From the NCBI GenBank assembly GCA_949298975.1, contig CASFYR010000071.1, positions 1-42,653 of the forward strand: a stretch of 42,653 nucleotides of DNA. Reading direction: 5' to 3'. The DNA comes from an uncultured Bacillota bacterium (GTDB lineage: Bacteria; Bacillota_I; Bacilli_A; Erysipelotrichales; Erysipelotrichaceae). The notes beneath the pieces were generated by a model. That model was given only the letters and a program-made list of their open reading frames with translations, made no database searches and was not told the origin of the DNA. Shown one piece after another: positions 24,923 through 30,725 of the stretch (position 1 is the stretch's first letter; every line of letters starts with the position of its first letter). The position numbers were made by a program, and so were the translations under genes.

Positions 24923-25770
24923 GAAGAAAAAAGAGCGAACAAGCGCAGGAAGTTGATAACTACCTGATAAATAAGCGCAGCAACGCCCGTAAAATAAAAC
25001 GGTTTACCACCCAAAAGCACCGAACTTTCCTTTTAGCGGTGTTTTTAGGCATGATTTTTATCACGTCTTTATATTTTGTCTCCCCCGTTTCCAATGTTTA
25101 TAAAGTAACGGTCAGCGGCAATCATTATTTTGATGATCAGTTTTATAGAGATTTAAGCGGTATTACCGATGATTCCAAATATCTTCTGACCATCTCTTTT
25201 CTGGCGGAAAACAAGCTGGAAAGCGATCCGCTGGTAGAAGAAGCAACAGTTATCCATGAGGATCATTCTTTGATTAGTATTGTGATCAAAGAAAAAGAAG
25301 TAGTGGCTTATACTTATGACAGCGAACCGTATCTCATCTTAAAGGATGGCGAGAAAGTGGCTTTTGAGGAGCGATATTTGGAAATATTGAGTTATATTCC
25401 TTTTTTGGAAGGATACAGTGATGATGATATCAAGATCATAACCAAAGGTTTTGAAAAACTAGATCAAGATATGATCAATGAAATATCCGAGATCCACCGC
25501 TATCCTTTCAGTTATGATGATAAGATGATGGAAGTGATCATGCGTGATGGCAACTATGTCTATTTGAGTTATTATGCTTTGCCGCTATTGAACAATTATC
25601 ACGCCATTGTATCAGAACTCAAGGAACCAAACAAGACCAACTGTATATTTGTCGATGAAATGTCCAGCAGCGCCTATACCTCGGATTGTCCGTTTTGGAC
25701 TGCCGAACCGAGCGAAAACAGTCAAAACAGCACTGCCGAAAGCAATGATACAGCACCTTTGCCGCAATAG
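24916..25770 (+). CDS. divIB: Cell division protein DivIB/FtsQ
   Basis: Bitopic membrane protein that links septal peptidoglycan synthesis to the divisome through FtsB/FtsL. The 284-aa protein has a basic cytoplasmic tail (1-38), one transmembrane helix (about 39-58), a POTRA domain (about 62-130: VYKVTVSGNHYFDDQFY, then DPLVEEATVIHEDHSLISIVIKEKE), a beta domain, and a low-complexity Ser/Asn/Glu/Pro tail. The start is TTG at 24916, with GGAG 8 nt upstream; no nearby ATG fits. The N-terminal cytoplasmic part is shorter than in Bacillus. Confidence 0.85.
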   Translation: MLRRKKSEQAQEVDNYLINKRSNARKIKRFTTQKHRTFLLAVFLGMIFITSLYFVSPVSNVYKVTVSGNHYFDDQFYRDLSGITDDSKYLLTISFLAENKLESDPLVEEATVIHEDHSLISIVIKEKEVVAYTYDSEPYLILKDGEKVAFEERYLEILSYIPFLEGYSDDDIKIITKGFEKLDQDMINEISEIHRYPFSYDDKMMEVIMRDGNYVYLSYYALPLLNNYHAIVSELKEPNKTNCIFVDEMSSSAYTSDCPFWTAEPSENSQNSTAESNDTAPLPQ

Positions 25771-25772
25771 TG

Positions 25773-25832
25773 TTTAAAAGACGGGATAAATAATGTATAA
25801 TTATGGTGCATGAAAATGATAGGAGTTTTGTT
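25773..25832 (+). promoter_or_regulatory. Promoter and ribosome site of the Asp23-fakA operon
   Basis: TTTAAA (25773-25778), 17-bp spacer, TATAAT (25796-25801), then TAGGAG 8 nt before the ATG at 25833. The ribosome site excludes the upstream in-frame ATG at 25803. Confidence 0.55.
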
Positions 25833-26192
25833 ATGTCAATTAAGAAGAATACCGCTTTAGGAAGCATAAGAATTTCTGATGATGCCATAGCTACTCTGAC
25901 CGGCAGTGCGGTCGTCGAGTGTTATGGTGTTGTGGGCATGGCTTCACAAAAAGTTATCAAAGACGGCTTTTATGAACTTTTGAAAAAAGAGAACTTTTCT
26001 AAAGGTGTTATTATAAAAAACAAACCGGAGGGAATTGAAGTTGATCTTTACGTCGTTATCAGTTATGGTGTGAAGGTCACTGAAGTCGTTAACGAGATCC
26101 AGAAACGAGTTAAATATACATTGGAAAAGACTTTGAATATGGATGTTTGCGCTGTCAATGTCTATGTTCAGGGAATAAAGGTGATGGGATAG
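25833..26192 (+). CDS. Asp23/Gls24 family envelope protein (YloU-like)
   Basis: Small Asp23/Gls24-domain protein associated with the cell envelope or alkaline stress in Bacillota. At 119 aa it comprises one domain: ISDDAIATLTGSAVVECYGVVGMASQ near the N-terminus, the strand GIEVDLYVVISYGVKVTEVVNEIQKRVKYTLE, and VCAVNVYVQGIKVMG at the end. In Bacillus the orthologue yloU precedes yloV (fakA), as here, and the two genes are 1 nt apart. Confidence 0.9.
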   Translation: MSIKKNTALGSIRISDDAIATLTGSAVVECYGVVGMASQKVIKDGFYELLKKENFSKGVIIKNKPEGIEVDLYVVISYGVKVTEVVNEIQKRVKYTLEKTLNMDVCAVNVYVQGIKVMG

Positions 26193-26193
26193 T

Positions 26194-27801
26194 ATGAAGA
26201 CAATTAATGGTTCGATATTAAAAGAATTGCTCAAAAGTGCCGACGCTAATTTGAGCAATCATCAAAAAGAAGTTGACGCCCTCAATGTCTTTCCGGTGCC
26301 GGATGGCGATACCGGAACAAATATGTCGATGACCTTTCAAAACGGAGTCAAGGATGCCGTGGCTTGTTACAGCGAGGATATCGGCGAAGTTTCCAAAGCT
26401 CTGTCACGCGGTCTTTTGATGGGCGCCAGAGGCAACAGCGGCGTTATTACATCTCAGATCTTCCGAGGATTTGCCCAAAGCGTTGAAGGTAAAAAAGCGA
26501 TCGATACTTCCGAACTGTCGGCAGCTTTTGAAAACGGAGCAAGGGTTGCCTATAAAGCGATCATGAAACCGGTGGAAGGTACGATCCTGACCGTTATCAG
26601 AGAGGCCAGCTGGTATGCCAACCATTACTTTGGCGAACATAGGGAAATCAGCATCGAAGAATACTTTGATAAACTGATCGAATATGCTCAGGACTCTTTA
26701 GAGCATACACCGGAACTGTTGCCGGTCTTAAAGGAAGTAGGAGTCGTTGACTCGGGTGGTCAGGGCCTGTTATACATCTTGGAAGGTTTTAAGGCTTATT
26801 TGGCCGGCGAGCCTTGCGTTAAACAGGATGGGGAGGTTCAGGATGCTTCCAGCGCCGCTTTAGAGGTCGATAATGATGAATTTGGTTATTGCACCGAATA
26901 TATCATCCGCTTAAACGACAAGAAGTTTGATGAAAATATCTTAAAGAATAAATTGGCTAAGATCGGCGAGTCGCTGGTCGTGGTTAAGGATGATGATATC
27001 GTTAAGGTTCATGTCCATACGCTGACGCCGGGTGATGCGCTTAATATCGCTCAAAGATACGGCGAATTTATCAAATTGAAGATCGAGAATATGCAAGAGC
27101 AGCATTCTCATATCGTCGAGGAAAAAATATCCGAAGTCAGGAAGGAATATGGCATTATCAGTGTTTGTTCCGGTGATGGATTAAACGAGCTGTTCAAGGA
27201 ATTAAGAGTCGATACGATCATCAGCGGCGGTCAGACGATGAATCCTTCGTGCGAGAGCTTCGTCGAAGAGATCAATAAACTGAATGCCGAACATATCTTT
27301 ATCCTGCCGAATAATTCCAATATCATTCTGGCGGCCAATCAGGCCAAAGATATTCTGAGCGAGCGCGATATCCATGTTTTGCCTACCAAGACGATCCCGG
27401 AAGGCATTGCGGCTTTGAGCATGTATTCACCGGAAGCTAAAGTGGAGGAAAACCTGGAGGAAATGCAGGGAGCCATTGCCAATATCGCTTCCGGTTCGGT
27501 TACCTACGCTATCAAAGATACGACATTCAACGGTATCGAGGTCAAAAAAGGCGATTTCATTGCCATGACCAGCAAAACGATCGTAGCGGCCAGCCCTGAC
27601 CGTTTAGCGGCAACATTAGGATTGCTGGATGAAATGTTTAAAAAAGAGGATGCGGAACTGATAACTCTTATCAGCGGCGAGGGTTCGACAGCAGAAGAAA
27701 TCTCGGCTATCGAAGATTATATTGCGGATAATTCCGATCTGGAGTTAGAAGTAATTGAAGGCGGCCAGCCGGTCTATTCTTACCTGTTTGGTGTCGAATA
27801 A
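26194..27801 (+). CDS. fakA: Fatty acid kinase catalytic subunit FakA (DAK2/YloV)
   Basis: ATP-dependent kinase that phosphorylates fatty acids bound to a DegV/FakB protein, providing acyl-phosphate for phosphatidic acid synthesis. The 535-aa protein has the N-terminal DhaL nucleotide-binding domain (FPVPDGDTGTNMSMTF near residue 31, with Asp ligands for Mg2+; GARGNSGVI near 77), a middle domain with HVHTLTPGDALNIA near 275, and a C-terminal DegV-like domain. A FakB-type protein is encoded 4 kb upstream. A hairpin follows the stop. Confidence 0.92.
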   Translation: MKTINGSILKELLKSADANLSNHQKEVDALNVFPVPDGDTGTNMSMTFQNGVKDAVACYSEDIGEVSKALSRGLLMGARGNSGVITSQIFRGFAQSVEGKKAIDTSELSAAFENGARVAYKAIMKPVEGTILTVIREASWYANHYFGEHREISIEEYFDKLIEYAQDSLEHTPELLPVLKEVGVVDSGGQGLLYILEGFKAYLAGEPCVKQDGEVQDASSAALEVDNDEFGYCTEYIIRLNDKKFDENILKNKLAKIGESLVVVKDDDIVKVHVHTLTPGDALNIAQRYGEFIKLKIENMQEQHSHIVEEKISEVRKEYGIISVCSGDGLNELFKELRVDTIISGGQTMNPSCESFVEEINKLNAEHIFILPNNSNIILAANQAKDILSERDIHVLPTKTIPEGIAALSMYSPEAKVEENLEEMQGAIANIASGSVTYAIKDTTFNGIEVKKGDFIAMTSKTIVAASPDRLAATLGLLDEMFKKEDAELITLISGEGSTAEEISAIEDYIADNSDLELEVIEGGQPVYSYLFGVE

Positions 27802-27807
27802 GCATTC

Positions 27808-27832
27808 AAGGTTATCAAATGATCACCTTTTT
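27808..27832 (+). terminator. fakA terminator
   Basis: Imperfect stem AAGGTTATCA / TGATCACCTT (one mismatch) followed by T5. Confidence 0.65.
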
Positions 27833-27851
27833 AAATAGATAATATTTATTT

Positions 27852-27968
27852 ATGAAGATCGATCATGAGCTGACAGGAAAGAGGATATTGATCCGCAATT
27901 ATCAAAAGATCGTTGATGAATTAGCCGATAGTTTTAAGGACTATTATCTGACCAAGTTATCCGTTTAG
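27852..27968 (+). CDS. Possible 38-residue protein, leaderless
   Basis: A short open frame with a charged, helix-forming composition (Lys/Asp/Glu/Tyr-rich, no Cys, no membrane segment). A TAATAT box (27840-27845) ends 6 nt before its ATG, the same layout as several confident genes in this window; there is no Shine-Dalgarno. I recognise no family, and it could also be the remnant of a gene lost from between fakA and recG. Confidence 0.3.
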   Translation: MKIDHELTGKRILIRNYQKIVDELADSFKDYYLTKLSV

Positions 27969-27991
27969 CTTGCCCTTAGGCGAAATTTAAC

Positions 27992-28011
27992 AAAATTAAC
28001 CCATTAATTTT
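27992..28011. promoter_or_regulatory. A/T palindrome before the Cof-type HAD gene
   Basis: Perfect 8-bp inverted repeat AAAATTAA-CCCA-TTAATTTT, about 50 nt upstream of the HAD start and close to a weak promoter (TAAAAT at 28025-28030). It could be an operator, or chance in A/T-rich DNA. Confidence 0.3.
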
Positions 28012-28061
28012 GGCGCTTTTGGAGTAAAATAGGAATAGTTTGAAAAAGGGGGATGAAAAAG

Positions 28062-28859
28062 ATGAAATTACTCGTATCGGATTTGGATGGAACGCTTTAT
28101 CCTCATAAACAGGTAAAAAATAAAAATCAATTCGAAGACAATGTTAAAGCCGTCAGAGAATGGGTTGAAAAAGGAAATAAATTTGTTGCTGCCAGTGCCA
28201 GAGACAAGCGTCATCATGAACAGCTGGTAAAAGAGCTGGGCTTTAATCTTAATTATATCGGTTCAAACGGCGCCGAGATCGTTTATGAGCAGGGGGAAGA
28301 AGTTACCAAAGATATTCCGCTGGAAGTTTTTATCCGAGTTGCTGAATTCCTAAAGGAAAAGAATATCAATGCGGCTGCCGGCACGACTTGCGAGGGGGAG
28401 AGACTGTGGTCCAGCCGTGATCGTTTCCCTTTTAACTGTGATGATAATCCCCGTTCACCATGGCGCAATGAGATCGTTGTTCCCGATCTTGCTGCTTTAG
28501 ATCCTGAAAAAAGGATCATCAGCGTTCATATTGTGGTTCCGCCGAAAAACCGTGATGAATTAGAGGCTATGATCGAAGGCTTAAAGATGAATGTGACAGT
28601 AACGACCAGTGATGTCGATCTGATCAATATCGAGCCTTACGGCTGTTCCAAAGGCGAAGCGGTATTGCAAGTGGCAAAGCGGTTCGGCATCGCGCCAAAA
28701 GACATTATTACGGTTGGTGATTCGGAAAACGATATCTCAATGCTGAAAGTTACCGAAAACAGTTACTGCATCGACCATGCGGAGCCCCGGGTCAAATGGC
28801 AGGCAAAAAATGTCGCTGCCTCAGTAGCGGAAGTTGTTCAAAGAGAACTTGAAAAATAA
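28062..28859 (+). CDS. HAD-superfamily hydrolase, Cof/YidA type
   Basis: A 265-aa type IIB HAD phosphatase, probably acting on a sugar phosphate or flavin-like phosphate. Motif I SDLDGTLYPH (residues 6-15), motif II ASARDKRH, large alpha/beta cap (about 85-185), conserved Lys in GCSKGEAV near 200, and motif IV TVGDSENDISML near 222 are intact. GGGGG lies 9 nt before the ATG at 28062; the ATG at 28053 touches that site and is less likely. A terminator follows. Confidence 0.85.
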   Translation: MKLLVSDLDGTLYPHKQVKNKNQFEDNVKAVREWVEKGNKFVAASARDKRHHEQLVKELGFNLNYIGSNGAEIVYEQGEEVTKDIPLEVFIRVAEFLKEKNINAAAGTTCEGERLWSSRDRFPFNCDDNPRSPWRNEIVVPDLAALDPEKRIISVHIVVPPKNRDELEAMIEGLKMNVTVTTSDVDLINIEPYGCSKGEAVLQVAKRFGIAPKDIITVGDSENDISMLKVTENSYCIDHAEPRVKWQAKNVAASVAEVVQRELEK

Positions 28860-28882
28860 CGGTCAATGGATCGTTATTTTGT
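28854..28882 (+). terminator. Terminator of the Cof-type HAD gene
   Basis: Stem AAATAACGGTC / GATCGTTATTT (one G-U pair) overlapping the stop codon, with a T-run; the following T-rich end provides the TTGTCA -35 of the next promoter. Confidence 0.75.
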
Positions 28883-28910
28883 TGTCAAAAGTAATACCTA
28901 TAAATATAAT
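28882..28910 (+). promoter_or_regulatory. Promoter of the ABC-F attenuator
   Basis: TTGTCA (28882-28887), exact 17-bp spacer, TATAAT (28905-28910): one of the best sigma-A promoters in the window. Transcription should start near 28917, a few bases before the leader ribosome site. Confidence 0.85.
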
Positions 28911-28932
28911 GGAAATATAAGGAGGTGACAAA

Positions 28933-28956
28933 ATGAGCTCATTCCTGGCTGAATAA
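28933..28956 (+). CDS. Leader peptide of the ABC-F gene (7 residues)
   Basis: Short frame encoding MSSFLAE. Its ribosome site AAGGAGGTGA (28919-28928) is a near-perfect complement of the 16S 3' end, far stronger than needed for a chance ORF. Codons 3 to 6 form the 5' arm of the terminator hairpin, so translation of this peptide controls whether the transcript reaches the ABC-F gene. Confidence 0.75.
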   Translation: MSSFLAE

Positions 28957-29003
28957 AAAAAGAAACATAAGTTTATCTTATGTAGTCGGGAAGATGTTTT
29001 TTT
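28940..29003 (+). promoter_or_regulatory. Transcription attenuator (leader-controlled terminator)
   Basis: Outer stem of nine contiguous pairs (28942-28950 with 28984-28992, two G-U), extendable past a GA bulge, enclosing a second hairpin ACAUAAG/CUUAUGU (28965-28983) and followed directly by U7 (28997-29003). The 5' arm is inside the leader ORF. A ribosome stalled by antibiotic on the leader would cover that arm and allow read-through. An alternative 9-bp pairing between the leader ribosome site (28925-28933) and 29000-29008 is also possible. Confidence 0.7.
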
Positions 29004-29066
29004 GTCACGATCATAATAATTAATCATATTTTTTGTCATCTTCTCATCTTTTAAAAGGAGAGAATT

Positions 29067-30548
29067 ATGTCGCTGATCAGTATTGAAAACTTATCTTTTG
29101 CCTATGATGACATGAATGGCAAACTGTTTGATAATGTCAGTTTTAAACTGGACACTAATTATAAGATTGGTCTTGTAGGACGCAATGGCACGGGCAAAAC
29201 TACTTTTTTGCGTTTGCTTAAAAGGGAACTGCCTTTTAAAGGACAGATCAGATCCAAGGTATCCTTTGATTACTTTCCCTTGCCGATCGCCGACAAGCGC
29301 AAAGCAATGGCTGTGATCATAGCACAGATCGATCCCGAACTGTCTGAATGGCAGATCATAAAAGAGATGAACGGCTTAAAAATCGCTATTGACTGCCTTT
29401 ATCAGCCTTATGATACTCTGTCTAAAGGCGAACAGGTCAAATTGATGCTGGCGGTCTTGTTCGCCAGAGAAAACCACTTTCTTTTGATCGATGAGCCGAC
29501 CGATCATTTAGACCTTATCGGCCGCAGGGTGGTGGCTGATTATCTTTCAAAGAAAAAGGGTTTTATCGTAGTATCGCACGACCGCCGCTTTTTAGACGGT
29601 TGTGTCGATCATATCATGGCGATCAACCCCTCGGGCATTGAAATTGTCAGTGGTAATTATTCATCCTGGCGCTATGATAAAGACCTTCGTAATGCAAACG
29701 AAATCAATGAGAATAACCGGCTTAAAAAAGAAATCAGCCGACTTAAAACGACGACTTTGCAAAAAGCCGAATGGTCGGACCGGATCGAGGCGACCAAGAT
29801 CGGCAACGGACCGTGTGATCGGGGCTATATCGGTCATAAAGCCGCCAAGATGATGAAGCGCGCCAAAAATATCCAAAAGCGTTTGGACCGCACGATCGCC
29901 CAAAAGGAAAGTTTGCTGAAGGATGTGGAAGCAAGCGAGAAGTTAAAGATCGGATCATTGGTCTATAATAAGAAACAATATTTTTATATGCAAGATCTGA
30001 CTTTCGGCTATGATGGTAAAACCGTTATCCGCGAGATCGATTTAACTTTAATGAGCGGCGATCGTCTGGCCATACTTGGATCCAACGGGTCGGGCAAGAC
30101 CAGTCTTATTCGTCTGATCATGGGGGATGAGAGAATAATATGGCAGGGAACTTTTGTCAAAAGCGATGATCTGATCATTTCTTATGTCAGTCAGGATACC
30201 GGCTATCTGAAAGGTTATTTGAACGCTTTTATTCATGAACATGTTGCCGATGAGACTAAATTTAAAACCATCCTGCGTAAACTGGGCTTTGAGCGGGATG
30301 ATTTTGATAAAGATATCGCCAAATTCAGCGAAGGGCAAAAAAAGAAAGTGTTGATTGCCAAAAGTCTGAGCGAGCATGCTCATCTGTATATTTGGGATGA
30401 GCCGCTCAATTATTTGGATATTGCCGCCCGCGATCAGATCGAGCATCTGATCCAAGAGAGCGAAGCAACGATGATCATGGTTGAGCATGACAGTTATTTT
30501 ATTGAGAAAACAGCCAACAAGTATTTGGATCTAAAAAGATACAATTAA
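29067..30548 (+). CDS. ABC-F ribosomal protection protein (Lsa-like)
   Basis: Cytoplasmic tandem-ATPase protein of the antibiotic-resistance ABC-F group; family members displace lincosamides, streptogramin A and pleuromutilins from the ribosome. At 493 aa it has two ATPase domains with no membrane segment: first Walker A GRNGTGKTTF near residue 38, signature TLSKGEQ near 118, LLIDEPTDHLDL; a linker (about 200-295) rich in Lys/Arg; second Walker A GSNGSGKTSL near 346, signature KFSEGQKKK, IWDEPLNYLD and VEHDSYF near the end. The opening ENLSFAYDD and the LYIWDEPLNYLD phrase closely match Lsa proteins. Drug range is inferred. Expression is set by the upstream attenuator; AAAAGGAGAG is its own ribosome site. 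Confidence 0.88.
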   Translation: MSLISIENLSFAYDDMNGKLFDNVSFKLDTNYKIGLVGRNGTGKTTFLRLLKRELPFKGQIRSKVSFDYFPLPIADKRKAMAVIIAQIDPELSEWQIIKEMNGLKIAIDCLYQPYDTLSKGEQVKLMLAVLFARENHFLLIDEPTDHLDLIGRRVVADYLSKKKGFIVVSHDRRFLDGCVDHIMAINPSGIEIVSGNYSSWRYDKDLRNANEINENNRLKKEISRLKTTTLQKAEWSDRIEATKIGNGPCDRGYIGHKAAKMMKRAKNIQKRLDRTIAQKESLLKDVEASEKLKIGSLVYNKKQYFYMQDLTFGYDGKTVIREIDLTLMSGDRLAILGSNGSGKTSLIRLIMGDERIIWQGTFVKSDDLIISYVSQDTGYLKGYLNAFIHEHVADETKFKTILRKLGFERDDFDKDIAKFSEGQKKKVLIAKSLSEHAHLYIWDEPLNYLDIAARDQIEHLIQESEATMIMVEHDSYFIEKTANKYLDLKRYN

Positions 30549-30577
30549 TTGTAAATGGTTTTCAATCGTGATAGAAT
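30549..30577 (+). promoter_or_regulatory. Promoter of the riboswitch-ATPase unit
   Basis: TTGTAA (30549-30554), 17-bp spacer, TAGAAT (30572-30577), starting one base after the ABC-F stop codon. Start of transcription is about 30584, just before the riboswitch. Confidence 0.75.
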
Positions 30578-30586
30578 ACTCTTTGT

Positions 30587-30671
30587 AATAGGGGAGTAGT
30601 TGACCTGACGGTGATTAAGCCAACAGCCGATCTTAAGAGATCTGGTTTAATATTAAACAACAAGACCTATT
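30587..30671 (+). ncRNA. yybP-ykoY (manganese) riboswitch
   Basis: The element opens with AATAGGGGAGTAG and closes with CAAGACCTATT, the conserved ends of the yybP-ykoY Mn2+ riboswitch, whose AATAGG/CCTATT arms pair as P1. Inside are hairpins GATCT-TAAG-AGATC (30629-30642) and GTTTAAT/ATTAAAC (30645-30658). The class senses Mn2+ and usually controls Mn exporters or P-type ATPases. The P1 3' strand is shared with the terminator, so metal binding should prevent termination. Confidence 0.85.
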
Positions 30672-30699
30672 GCCAGAAAAAGGGCAAATAGGTCTTTTT
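30663..30699 (+). terminator. Riboswitch expression-platform terminator
   Basis: Stem AGACCTATTGCC / GGCAAATAGGTCT (one bulged A) followed by T5. Its 5' strand includes the CCTATT that closes riboswitch P1, so the two structures exclude each other. Confidence 0.85.
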
Positions 30700-30725
30700 C
30701 TAAGTTATAAAGGGAGGACATAACT

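Noticed and set aside
25810-25860. Leaderless mini-ORF at 25810 ahead of the Asp23 gene
   Set aside because: It has the right distance from the -10 but is out of frame, and the Asp23 gene has a good ribosome site at the correct spacing, so a short untranslated leader is simpler.
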